In this document: positions 23,371-34,765 of the stretch, piece by piece | Layout of the letters: each line of letters starts with the position of its first letter | Numbering within the stretch: position 1 is the stretch's first letter | Assembly (NCBI GenBank): GCA_037074615.1 | Contig: CM073552.1 | Coordinates: 20,746,019-20,810,018 of the forward strand | Length of the DNA: 64,000 nucleotides | DNA from: Leucaena leucocephala | Taxonomy: Eukaryota; Streptophyta; Magnoliopsida; Fabales; Fabaceae | Direction of reading: 5' to 3' | Notes under the pieces: generated by a model | Databases searched by the model: none | Told to the model about the DNA's origin: nothing | Seen by the model: the letters and a program-made list of their open reading frames with translations, nothing else | Program-made: the position numbers and the translations under genes

Positions 23371-26300
23371 TTAATCAGAATCCACTTCTTCTTCATTTAA
23401 TTGTGGTAAACCTACTGAAAAAGAAGGGATCTCATAAAAAGAATCATCATTGTCAACAACACTTTTCCCTTGGAGCGCGACAGACCATCTTTCATTCTGA
23501 GGATCAGTGATAAAGAACACTTGCTTTGCTTGGTCTGCCATAATGAAAGGCTCATCCCCAAAACTTATATTATTCAAATCCACCAGTGTAAATCCTAACT
23601 GATCGACCATAACACCGTTGTTTACATTAGCCCACTTGCATTTGAATACGGGAACTTTGAATTTGGAGTAGTCCACCTCCCAAATCTCTTCAACAACGCC
23701 ATAATAAGGGATGGCTGCTTATTTAGGATTGTTGTCTTTTGAACTAGAGAAATGCATAGCTTCAGCCACTAACATAACACCACTGTTTTGCACGCTACTT
23801 CTATCATCTAGGGACTTCGTATAAAAGGAATACCCATTGATATCAAATGAATTCCAACAGATCACATTATGTTCAGGACCACATGCCAACCATCTAACTG
23901 TATCAGAAACACAATCCTCATTTTCAACCTCCAATTTGAACCAATGTGCAAAAGATTTGGTGTGTTCTCTAATGATCCTTTGCTCTGTTATCCTATTATT
24001 TGTTTTCCGGACAAGATCTTTATGAACAGCAATATAGTCTTGAACTTCATCAATGTTATTCAAGATGTGTAAGTGTACTTGCTGCAGTTCATTACGATCA
24101 ACACTCCTCACTGACATTCCGCGTTGACTCCCCTGTGTGGCAATGGGTTTGTGGAGACCAGTAAGTCTTGCTTTAGACAGGTATTGTTGACAAAAATCCA
24201 TAGCTTCTTCGGCCACATATTTTTGAACAATGGATGCTTCGGGCCGATTTGGATTCTTCATATACCCTTTAAGAATTTTCATGTATCTTTCAAATGGGTA
24301 CATCCATCGTAAGTATACAGGGCCACACAGTTTTATCTCTCGCACTAGATGAACGATGAGGTATACCATGATGTCAAAAAAGGAAGGAAGAAACTGTTTT
24401 TCAAGCTGGCACAAAATAACATAACCCTCGTGCTCCAATTCCTCCAACCTTTCAGTCTCAAAGACTTTGCCACATATAGCATTAAAGAAGAAGCAAAGTC
24501 GGGTTACAATGTGTCTCAACTCATCTTGAAGGATTCCTCGAACAGCCACTGGGAGTAATTGTTGCATCAGTACATGACAATCATGAGACTTTTGGCCTAC
24601 TAATTTCAAATCTTTCATGGACACAATCCTCTTAAGATTAGATGAGTACCCAGAGGGAACTTTGATTCCTTGCAAACACTCACAAATACTTCTTCTCTCA
24701 GCCTTGGACAAAATATTAGTCTCTTCAACATGATAGCTCCCCTCACCATCTGGCCTCGGATGTAACTCCTCCCGTATTCCCATTTCTTCCAAATCCAATC
24801 TTGCCTTCAAACCGTCTTTGGAACTACCATGTGTGTTGAGAAGTGTTCCAACAATGCTGTCACACACATTTTTCTCCACATGCATCACATCAAGACAGTG
24901 CCTTACATGAAGATGTCGCCAATAAGAAAGCTCAAAGAACACAGATCTTTTTTTCCATACATTTTTCTCACTTTTCTTGGTAAGCTTACCGAAAGTGACA
25001 TTGATGTCTCTCACCTTTTCATAAACTTGTTCGCCAGTCAAAGGCTTTGGAGCATTTTCAAATTCTTGGCCGCCATAAAATTTCTTCTTCAGTCGACGGT
25101 ATGGGTGGGCTTGTCTTAGAAATCTCCTATGACCTAGGTAGACCGTCTTTCTTCCATGACGAAGTTGATAGTAGCAAGTCCCTTCCTCACAAATCGGACA
25201 TGCTTTATGGCCCTTAACACTATACCCTGATAAATTTTCGTATGCAGGAAAGTCATTAATTGTACAAAAGATCAAGGCTCGCAAATTGAAGACCTCCTTC
25301 TTAACAGCATCAAAGACATCCACACCTTCCCATAGCTTCTTCAAATCTTCGATCAAGGGTGTTAGGTAAACGTCTATGTCATTTTCCGGTTGTTTTGGTC
25401 CTGAGATCAGCATGGACAACATTACATACTTCCGTTTCATACACAGCAAGGGAGATAGGTTGTAAATCACTAGAAGGACGGGCCATGAACTATGGATACT
25501 ACTAAGGCTACTATAAGGGTTCATTCCATCCGTACTAAGTCCAAGCCTTAGGTTTCGTGGTTCATTGCCGAACTCGGGAAGTAAGTCATCAATCTTCTTC
25601 CATTGCAAAGAGTCAGCAGGATGACGAATCTTTCCATCATTAATCCTTTCATTTGCATGCCATAACAATTTCTTTGCATCATCTTCATTAGAAAAAAGTC
25701 GCTTAAACCTTGGTAAAATTGGAAGATACCATAACAACTTGGCAGGAGAGTTGTTTGATCTGTACCTTGGTGTCTTACATATTGGACACTTCTCCTCATC
25801 TTCAAACTCTTTCCTGTACAATATGCAATCATTTGGGCATGCATGAATCTTTCTATACTGCATGCCTAAATGACCTATTATTTTCTTCGCATCATAATAG
25901 CGTTTGGGTAAAGCATTTTCTTCAGGAAACATGTCCTGTAACAAGTCAAGCAATTCTGAAAAACTACTGTCACTCCACCCATACCGAGCTTTCACACTTA
26001 CCAATCTCAACACTGCATTCAACAGGTTATATTTTCTGCACCCTGGGTATAGAGGCTTTTCTGCATCATTGCACATATTACCATATGCGTGTGACCGCAT
26101 AAAAGCATCTTGTCCAACATCACGAATCATATCCTCTACTCTATCATCAGTATCCATGTCATCGTCAAAGGTCTGTTCCACCTGTTCACCATGCCATACC
26201 CATACCGTGTAACTCTTGCAAAACCCCTCGCAAATTAGATGAGTGTAAATATCAGCAGGACTTTGTTTCCTCTCATTCAAACAACTCACACAAGGACAAT

Positions 26301-26412
26301 AAAACCTTCCATTGTCATCATCACCATTCCGTTTAGCAAAATCCAAAAACTCCTTCACCCCCTCAGCATACTCAACACTTATTCGTTTAGCATTTATCCA
26401 ACTACGATCCAT
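23371..26412 (-). pseudogene. CACTA transposase, TNP2 (TnpD) type, one in-frame stop
   Basis: A single uninterrupted exon of 897 codons ends at TAA (23719-23721). Reading continues in the same frame through IPYYGVVEEIWEVDYSKFK and a DUF4216-type tail to a stop at 23371, for about 1,013 codons in total. The stop therefore cuts off the last ~115 residues of the usual family layout. Seen in order: a Transpos_assoc domain (residues 3-75, MDRSW start, CPCVSC and THLICEGF), CPICK zinc-binding pairs near 192-213, the tnp2 transposase core (residues ~215-520, LSTDGMNPY with D295, INDFPAY with D387, LDVMHVEKNV with D508/E513), and a DUF4218 region near 640-750 (VYLRWMYPFERYMKILKGYMKNP). The product would bind the element's ends and cut them. 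The start ATG fits the family N-terminus. Readthrough or a recent nonsense change are both possible. Confidence 0.9.
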
Positions 26413-26642
26413 ATTTATGGAAGACTATAAGAACTAGAAAAGCAGAAAACAAGAAATTAAACCATTACGATGCAGCTAATGCATGGAGAGAATAAATTTT
26501 CAGTTCGCGAGAGGAGTTCAAAACAAAACTCACCGTCCGTGAAGCGCCAAGAAGTCTTAACGCGCGAACCAGGGAAAAATGAGAGATGGAATGCTCGAGA
26601 AATGTACCAAATAAAAGAGTATTTGGGAAAAAATAAGAAAAT

Positions 26643-26816
26643 ATACACCGGACAAAATGTTACACCGGTGTAGATATAAATATAAAAGTTGTATTTATAG
26701 TATATTTTACACCGGACACTATATATGGACCGGTGTAAAATATATCAGTTTATTTATAATATACTTTACACCGGTCAATATATATGGACCGGTGTAAACT
26801 ATATCAGTTTTTTTTC
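26643..26816. repeat. Internal ACCGGTGT cluster upstream of the TNP2 gene
   Basis: Six motif copies: ACACCGGAC, ACACCGGTGTAGA, then a roughly 60-bp unit repeated twice, each with TTTACACCGG and GGACCGGTGTAAA around an 'atatatgg' centre. It lies about 230 bases upstream of the transposase ATG on the - strand. Confidence 0.82.
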
Positions 26817-26898
26817 CTACTTCCAGAGACCAGCCATGTCATCAACTTTTACACAAAAAAATATATACATCAGAATCTATAAAAGTTGCAATCTTTCA

Positions 26899-27225
26899 CT
26901 ACTCATCAGACTCGGAGTTTTGGGAGTCATCAGATTGGGTGAGATCAACAGGATTAAAGAAGCTATCACGAGGTTGATGGCGGCGAACTTCTGAGCGGAA
27001 ATCCCTGAAACTTGCTTTCAGTCTGTCAACTTTGCGATTCAGTTCTTCCACGGAGTCCTCCAGCCCATTGAAGCGCAGTATGAGTTCCTCAAGTCTCTCC
27101 ATCAGAGTCACAACCAGGGGAGGAGGAGGAGGAACAGAAGGGTGAGGATCAGGATGTTTGTCTTCAAAGTCGTCTCTGTTTCTTTTGTTGGGCAGAGAAG
27201 GAGGCGTGCTTGAGGAAGAGGCCAT
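26899..27225 (-). CDS. Small coiled-coil protein of the CACTA element, SIM-like tail
   Basis: Not a family I recognise. The 108-residue product, starting at MASSSSTPPS, has a serine/threonine-rich N-terminus, a basic patch NKRNRDDF near residues 13-20, a proline run (32-36), a heptad-like amphipathic helix at about 38-83 (LMERLEELILRF..LEDSVEELNRKVDRL) and an acidic tail. The tail contains VDLTQSDDS (VDLT at 93-96), which fits the hydrophobic core plus acidic/serine flank of a SUMO-interacting motif. An ATG 17 codons upstream would add a hydrophobic stretch; the inner start is preferred because it gives a normal nuclear-type N-terminus. It lies between two motif clusters and is first in line from the element's right end. 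It could be a TNPA-like DNA-binding partner or an accessory protein. Function is inferred only. Confidence 0.6.
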   Translation of the reverse strand: MASSSSTPPSLPNKRNRDDFEDKHPDPHPSVPPPPPLVVTLMERLEELILRFNGLEDSVEELNRKVDRLKASFRDFRSEVRRHQPRDSFFNPVDLTQSDDSQNSESDE

Positions 27226-27451
27226 TGGAGGAGTCAGATAGATGAAAAGAAAATAAAACAGAAGAATGGTATACATATATATATGTGGTTAACGTTCATG
27301 ATCAATAAGAATATAGAAGAATGCAATTGGCCTTCTATCATAATGACTACAAACGTTGGGAACCCAAGAAGTGAAATGAACGGTCTGACAAATAAAGAAA
27401 ACGAGCGGGAAAGCATAGACAGGAAACTGAAGAGGCGGATAAGACGAAGCT

Positions 27452-27765
27452 GCACCGGGTGTTTATATTTAAATCGGTTAATTTTAAAACCGGTGTAAAA
27501 ATTTAATTTTTTAATAAAACAGACACCGGACTAAATATTTCCACCTCGGTCAATATAAATACGCTGTAGAAAGTAAAAATCTAAACCGGACAAAATATTT
27601 CCTCATCGGTCTCTATAAAATCCGCTGTAGAAAGTAAAAATCTAAACCGGACTAAATATTTCCACATCGTTCATGAGTAAATACGGTGTGAATATTTCAT
27701 TTTATTTACAAAAATGCCACCGCTCATTTTTTTAAAACCGTCTCCGCATGGACCGGTTTAAAAAT
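27452..27765. repeat. Right subterminal repeat cluster of the CACTA element
   Basis: Motif copies CACCGGGTG, AAACCGGTGTAAAAA, ACACCGGAC, then a direct tandem repeat of about 60 bp beginning near 27523, 27583 and 27644 (ACCGGACTAAATATTTCC..CTGTAGAAAGTAAAAA). It also sits about 230 bases upstream of the small coiled-coil gene, so it may double as its promoter. Confidence 0.82.
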
Positions 27766-27799
27766 AGGGATTTCGATTGCCCATTTTTCACCAGTGTCC

Positions 27800-28487
27800 C
27801 AAGTTGTGAAAGATGTTTTTTTTTAACTTTTTAATTTTCATGTTCATCGCTACAACATTAATCATGCTCTTCACTATTGTCTTTTTTCTTTCTTCTCATG
27901 CTTTTAATAATTTTTTATAATTTTATCCTTCAATAAATAAAGGATATTTTAGTAAAATATATCATTATATCTTGTTAAAATTTAGACTATTTATTAGCTT
28001 TCATATCCATAGTGTGATTCATATATCGCCATCATTTTCTATTTCTTCTATTTGAAAGTTTAAAAAATTAGGTAAAAGACTTAAATCAGAGTATAAATAC
28101 TATTTTATATATACAAAATCTATATATTACAATTACTTTTTGGATATAAACATATATTAATTTTTTTTATTAATAAAATTTGTAATTGAGACTTTTCTCT
28201 CATTTTTTTTAAAAGTATTTATTATTATATCTGAAGTGTGAGTCAATTACCAGGAGTATACCACAAGCATCTCATCAATGAATTCATCATCATCTTGACA
28301 TCTTTCTCCATTCCATCAAATGCAATTCAAAGAGCACACGACACACCGTTTCTTCTGCTTCTGGTTGGATTCTGACTTTCTCTTTGTCGTTTACTTTTGT
28401 TTCCCTTCCTCTCCCTATCTTTCATTCCAATTCGAAGTTATCCTCTAAAAAGCTTTGTTCTCTTATCAGCAACGTCGCACCCGCCGT
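27800..28487. other. AT-rich intergenic DNA
   Basis: No gene or repeat boundary recognised, apart from a less AT-rich patch at 28260-28490 without an open frame of interest. Confidence 0.35.
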
Positions 28488-29536
28488 ATGTGTGTTTAGA
28501 TAAATTTTTAAAAAATAATTTATAAAAAAAAAAGTTTTAGATAGCTTTTAGAAAATGATTTTTAGAAAAAAATTTATAAAAAAAAGTGATTCTAGATAAA
28601 TAAGTGTTTGGATAGTTATTATCAAAAGAATTTTTGTAATTAGAAAATTATTAAAAATAGGAGAGATGAGTGAGGAGAAATGGTAAGAAAGATAGAGGAG
28701 AGAGGAAAGATAATGGAGAATAGTGAATAGAGAAGAGAGAGGAGATAAGGTGTAAGAAAAAATAAAAGTAAAATAGTAATTGAATAGTCCATAAGCTCTT
28801 TTATTATTCCAAAAGCTACTCTTACCGGCATATCTGAAATCATAATTTTAAATTATGATTTGGTCCAGAAATTCTTTTGGACAAATATAGCTGTTTGTTT
28901 TAAAAAAAAATTTAAACTGAAGTTTTGGCCATAATCCCTAGAGCCGGTAATGCGGGCTAGCCCGCCAAAAACCGGCCAGCCCACCAGTAGCCCACGGGCT
29001 GACAGGGCGAGCTATGTAGCCCACCCCGTTTTGGTGGCCCGCCTCTTTTTTTTAAAGTTTTTTTAAAAAATTATTTTTATACTTTTAAAATACTAATAAA
29101 AAAATTCTAATGTCATATTAGCATAATAAAAAATTTGTTAATATTATACTCTTAAAAATTCATATTTTTTATAAAAAATCTCAAATTTTATAACTATAAA
29201 TCTAAATAAACATTAACAAAATATTAATTAATTATTATATGTCAACACATATCAACAAATAAGTAATCATCTTTACTAATATTTGATAATGGAAGTATTC
29301 AAAGTAATATTTGAATAAAATAAATAATAATATTAATAATTAAAAAAAAAGAAAGAAAACTGGCTGGCGGGCTAGCAGGGGCGAGCTGTGCAGCCCGCCC
29401 CAAAACGGGCTGGCAAACTGCCAGCCCATTTCGGGCCCATTTTAAGATAAAACAGGCTGAGCCCGCGAGTTGAGCCCGTTTTACAAGCTCTAATAATCCC
29501 TTTTAAAACTTTGGTTTGGGGTTTCCTAAACAAACC
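28488..29536. mobile_element. PIF/Harbinger-like MITE split by a hAT-like element
   Basis: Left end near TGTGTGTTTAGA, right end near TTCCTAAACAAACC. The interior is the family core in inverted orientation (GAGAGG-rich at 28660-28750). The copy is broken at 28938 by a hAT-like element and resumes at 29493, with ATAATCCC present on both sides of the insert. Confidence 0.7.
28939..29492. mobile_element. hAT-like MITE, TAGAGC family, nested
   Basis: Begins TAGAGCCGGTAATGCGGGC and ends, on the other strand, TAGAGCTTGTAAAACGGGCT. It is flanked by a perfect 8-bp duplication ATAATCCC (28931-28938 and 29493-29500). Subterminal regions are rich in gcgggctagcccgcc-type palindromes; the interior is AT-rich. 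554 bp, no coding capacity. TIR and duplication length fit hAT. Confidence 0.85.
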
Positions 29537-31777
29537 TTATATATATATTTAATTACTAGCTAGTTTTTTTACCAAAAAAAAAAAAATCTTTTCATTTAAC
29601 GAAGTATATTTTTTGGGAAAAAATAATTAAGCAATATTTATATCTTGTAAGTCCTAATTGCAAACTATTTTACAGATCTGCATGTTAATAAGAAAAAGTT
29701 ATTCTAGTTCAAATGAGATCCAAAACAAGAATAAAGAATCACATATTCACATATTAATTAATTGGAATGTGAATAATAAATATAAAATTTTTTTAATTAA
29801 TTATATGTCCCACTCACTCGAGATATATAGTGCATATAATTGTTTTATGTACTAATAATGAGCTATCATTTAATTTTATTGGAGCGAATACAATTTTATT
29901 TATGATAAAATAACACATAATATTTTAATTTTATTTTTTAGGTATAGCTAGTAACTTAATTTTATTTATGATATAATTTTATCTATAATCTTTTTAATTT
30001 GGTATAATTTTTCCTACAGTTAACTCAATCTAAAATTATTTGCTCACCAACATCTATAAATTATCAAATGAAACAAGTGCATGTGAAGAATCTATGTAAA
30101 GAAATAGAGAGTACTAAAATTTCTTGTAAAAAATCAAAATTTATCATAGCTATAGATAAAACTATATCAAATTAAAGATATTATAAGTAAAATGATACTA
30201 CAAATAATATTAAAATATTAATTATATTTAAAAAATAAAATTAAAATATTATGTGCTATTTTATATTTTTATTTAAAGAATATAAATTTTCTTTAATTCG
30301 TTAAAATATATTATTTTCATAAATTATTCATATCTCACCTTGACCGTCACATGGGATGGAGAAATAAACAAATGTGTATGGGGGTGACTCCCCAAACATG
30401 TCTAATGGCCGACGATGGTGATATTTCGATGCAGAAGTCAGCACATCCCAGTAATTACGTCGTGTCAGAAAATAATATTTAATTGACCATGACATCATTT
30501 TGTAATAATTAATATATATAATTATAAATATATCATGACATCCGATCCATTCAATGATAAAGATATCGAGGACAATCACTTGATTTACTGACAATTTTTA
30601 TATAAATCTAATTATATAATTAGATAATTTTATTTTTAATTACAAGGTATACCAATAAGTTATGTTATTATAATTAACTCATCAATAATAAAATTTGCTA
30701 TTAATATTTTATTTTATATTAACGGCCTCATATAAATATAGTCATACTGACATTATATATACAAGTAAAATACAAGATTCGTTTATATCATTTTAATGTT
30801 TTTATTTAACATATCATTTTAATTTTTATTAAGTCTGATGATGTTTATTATTTTCATAACATAATTTATAACTTGAAATTAACAGTATGATTATATCGAA
30901 TTAATATCATTTTTTTAATAATAGTTAAATTAAGTAGAAGGACGTAATTGATGTCATTTAAGTAAAGTTTTAATTGCGTGGATATAGAACAAATTATATT
31001 TGGATCTTTTTTCTTTTTTTGGCGTTATATTTGGATAATTATCCTTTAGATTCCTTAATTAGTATTTAAACCTCACTCGATAATAAAAAATATTAGATAA
31101 CCATATAAAAAAAATATTAGATTAATATTTTGGACTATGTTTTATAATGTGTGACAGATAGATAATAATGCAATGTTCTTATTATGTTATTTTTATTATG
31201 TTATTATTTTTTATTTAATTCAGAGTATAATCATTTTTGAAATTTAGAACATAAAAAATTGAATTGAAAAAAATGTGTGATAGATAGATGATAATAACAA
31301 GTGTTTGGATTTTTTATATAAAAAAAAAGGTCATGATTTTACTAGTAATAATAGGTTTTGGATAAAATCCATCAAACAAGCATGTAGCCTCTTTTAGAAA
31401 TTGATGTTTCTTAATAAACTTTAATGTGAAGATGTATGATATTAATTAGTCATAAGTAATAATAGGATATATCATTCATTTGAAACTCCATGTAATTAAT
31501 GAGATCCCCTCTATTTGAATATAAAAAAGGAAAAAAATCGAAGAAAGGTTAAAAAATTTCCCATAAAATAAACATACCATTTACTTTATGTAATTTCTCA
31601 AATTGAAACATCACCACCTGATCTATCTTCAATCCTTTTTTCTCAAGAACTTTCAAAGACAAATGAACGATGCTTTTCTGAAAAAGGGTGTAATTACTTT
31701 TTCTAAAAATCCACGTTTAATGATTGTAATAAGCCAAAGAATGTAATGGTCAACAAATTAAAATAAGCACTTCACAC
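29537..31777. other. AT-rich intergenic DNA
   Basis: No gene supported. Repeated short phrases (taatctttttaatttggtata) at about 29985-30010 also occur near 11640-11720, suggesting an uncharacterised dispersed repeat. Confidence 0.35.
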
Positions 31778-32385
31778 TAGAGCTGGTAAAACGGGCCCAA
31801 CCCGCAGGCTGGGCCCGTTTTACCCTAAGGGGGGCGGGTTCGGGCTGGCAAAATGCCAGCCCATTTTTGGGCGGGCTGCACAGCCCGCCCCCCCTCAGCC
31901 CGCCAGCCCGCCACTTTTTTTTTTTTTAAATTTAATATTATTATTTAATATTTATTTTACTTAAATGTTATTTTGAATACTCCTATTATCGAATACTAGT
32001 AAAGATAATTACTTATTTGTTAATATATGTTTACATATTATAATTGATTAATATTATGTTAATATTTATTTAGATTTATAATTATAAAATTTGAGATTTT
32101 TTTATAAAAAATAAAAATTTTTAAGAGTATAACATGAGTAATTTTTTTATTATACTAATATAACATTAGAAATTTTTTATTAGTATTTTAAAAATGTTAA
32201 AAATATTTTTTTTTTAAATTAAAAAAAAAAAAAAAAGTGGCGGGCTGGCGGGCCAGCCCGCCACTAAGGGGGGGCGGGCTCGGGCTGGCGTTTTGCCAGC
32301 CCGTTTTGGGGCGGGCTGCACAGCCCGCCCCGTTTGTTGGCGGGCTGGCCCGTTTTTGGCGGGCCAGCCCGCATTCCCAGCTCTA
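31778..32385. mobile_element. hAT-like MITE, TAGAGC family, intact ends
   Basis: Begins TAGAGCTGGTAAAACGGGCC and ends, on the other strand, TAGAGCTGGGAATGCGGGCT. It is flanked by a perfect 8-bp duplication CTTCACAC (31770-31777 and 32386-32393). GC-rich subterminal palindromes of gcccgccagcccgcc type surround an AT-rich core. The open frame at 32237-32440 only reads through the GC repeats. 608 bp. Confidence 0.88.
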
Positions 32386-32393
32386 CTTCACAC

Positions 32394-33331
32394 CAATAAA
32401 GATTAATCTAGTTAATAAAAATTTAATTTATAATTTATAAAATTATAAATTTAAATCTTATAATTAATATAAATATATATTGTTGGTAGGTAATCTATAA
32501 ATATATATATTTAAAATTCTTTAAACACATAAGTATGCACTTGGTGAGCTATCAGAATTTAACACGTCTACGATATATTTGTAGGATAGAAAATTTTTTT
32601 ATGGAAGTGGAAGCGAAATTAAGCAGAAGAATTGTTATTTTTTTCTAGTTATTATTTTTTTTATAAAATTATTATTCTTATTATTTGAGTTATTTTTTAG
32701 GTGTAGTTCTGTCATTTTATAATTCAAAAAAATTAATCCCAACTTTTATGCAATTTTACCGTCTTTTAATAATTTTTAAAAAAAATTTTATTATTAATTT
32801 TTTTATATGAGACTTAAATATAATGTTTTTTATAAAAAAAAACATAAAGCCAACAAATCGTAAGTTCCAAACTCTTGGACGTACGTGACGTCAAAGAATA
32901 AAACTCTTGGCCGTCTCCCTACAATTATTTTTAATTATTATTATTATTATTAAAATATATCATTTGATGACAGGTTCATTAATTATGTCATTATAAATTT
33001 TAAAGCCGTTGCAAACCGACGTCATTGTAATTAGACAAGTAATTACAAAACACTGTGGAAAGGATTTGAGAATTGGAGAAATAAAAGATGTAGGATAATA
33101 TTTCTTATTTATTTTTAAAGTATCAAATATATGATACGCATCCTCTCTTTATAAACACAACTTTACAATTCAAAATTTTATTATATTAAATGTAAAATGG
33201 TAGAATAATATGAGGAAGATATAAATTTTGTGAATAAATGCAAAGAAATAAATTTGACAAAAATGGTGTGAATTACATTCTCTCAAGAAATTTAAAGTGA
33301 TATGAGAAATATTGAAACATGTACCCAAATG
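32394..33331. other. AT-rich intergenic DNA
   Basis: No gene supported. A short (ATT)n run lies at about 32930-32951. Confidence 0.35.
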
Positions 33332-33334
33332 TTG

Positions 33335-34311
33335 TGCATGTTTGGTTATCTCTATAATCATAATTTTAAAAAGATTTTTAGCTTAAACAAAATTAAACAA
33401 ATAATTTTTAAATGTTTAGAAGAGCTTATAAATTAAATTAATATTTTAAATTATAGTTTTAGATAAGCTAATAGGAATAATTTTTAGTGAAAGAAAGAGC
33501 TTATGAGATGTTCAATAACCATTTTATTCCTATTTTTTAGGTCTATTTCCTCTCCCACATCTTGCATCACTCTCTCTCCTTTCCTTCTTAGTCACTGAAG
33601 GAGGAAGAGGTACTAGCGCCTTCTCTCATTTGTCGTCGTGCTACTCTTCGCTTCTTCTCTCTGCCGACACTCACTCGTCGCTGTTTCGCATCTTCTCTGT
33701 TGCTATCATCGTCCTACTTTATTGTTATTACTGTTGTTGGTCTGTCTCTCTACTATCATTCTATCATCGTTGCTAGTCTATCACTCGTCATTGTCAGTGC
33801 TATACTTCTTCTCTTCATCAACGTCGTAAATGTCCTCTAGGCCTCAACAATTTTAAGGTCTCCATGCCTTCAACAACAAACAATGTCAATCGTCTAGTGG
33901 TGAAGTTGAAGACCCATCTTTGAGCATAAGAGGAAGATGCAAAAAAATACCCTTTGCTTATCTTTGATGGTTCTTGTTTGAATGGAGGAATTGGGTGGTT
34001 GATGGAAGTGTTGATAAAGAAGAAAATAATAAAAATGATATGTGCGACCGTAGATGAAGAAGAAGATGATATGTTAGCAGGGGTTCGGGAGGCGTACGCT
34101 TGTAAATTTATTTTTATTTTTATTTTTTTTACCTTATACTCTTTTTAATAATTTATTATTTATAAAAGTTATTCTGATAATGACTATCTAAATACTCATT
34201 TTATTTAAAATCACTTCTTTTGTCTAAACTCTTCTCTAAAAGAGCTTTTCCAGAAAAAATTTTAAATCACTTATTCTCTATAAGAGTTTCTCTAAAAATT
34301 AAACTAGCCCA
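33335..34311. mobile_element. PIF/Harbinger-like MITE with expanded core
   Basis: Left end TGCATGTTTGGTTATC; right end, other strand, TGGGCTAGTTTAATTT. TTG flanks both borders (33332-33334 and 34312-34314). Family arms are recognisable, but between about 33590 and 34110 the usual pyrimidine core is replaced by roughly 500 bases of more GC-rich, non-repetitive sequence, possibly captured host DNA. Total 977 bp. Confidence 0.65.
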
Positions 34312-34765
34312 TTGTATTGATGACAATTCTTACATTGTTCTGCATATTCTTTTCAATGGTGGGGAAAAGCCGGTGCTGCACTGGGATACATTATTTGTTC
34401 CCGTTACATCACTAGAATATTTTTTGTTTGTTAGTTATTAGCATTTTCTTGCCATTCTCATTGTTCTCTAGATTAGTCGATTTCTATTCCGATTAGTTAT
34501 TTTCAAAATGCTTTAAATGAACAAAAAATAAAAAGAAACTGATCAATATCGATAGTAGTCCGTACGTCATAATCAAATTTTCATTTTTACATAATAATTT
34601 AAGTATAAAAGTAAATATTAAAAATATAATAATTTATGTATTCCCTCAGTTCATGTCGTTTTTATAAAGAACTTAAAGTGAAATTTTTGTTTATAAAACA
34701 CATATGGAATATTTATTACATCTTTCTATTTCATCGTTATTTAATGTTTGTTCATTTTTTTAAGT

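Larger units (their letters stand above)
19020..27796. mobile_element. CACTA (En/Spm) DNA transposon, three-gene
   Basis: The element starts CACAGCTGGAAAAAAGC and ends, read on the other strand, CACTGGTGAAAAATGGGC. These imperfect inverted ends begin with the CAC diagnostic of the superfamily. A 3-bp TCC duplication flanks it (19017-19019 and 27797-27799), the expected target length. Both ends carry dense subterminal copies of ACACCGGT/ACCGGTGT. Inside are a TNP2-type transposase, a plant-transposase/Ulp1 fusion gene and a small coiled-coil protein, all on the - strand. Gene lesions suggest the copy is no longer autonomous, although some lesions fall in homopolymers. Length 8,777 bp. Confidence 0.93.

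Noticed and set aside
23837..26430. Plus-strand open frames over the TNP2 gene
   Set aside because: Antisense to a well-matched transposase; no independent features.
32237..32440. GC-rich open frame
   Set aside because: Reads through GC palindromes of a hAT-like MITE; no coding signal beyond the repeat.
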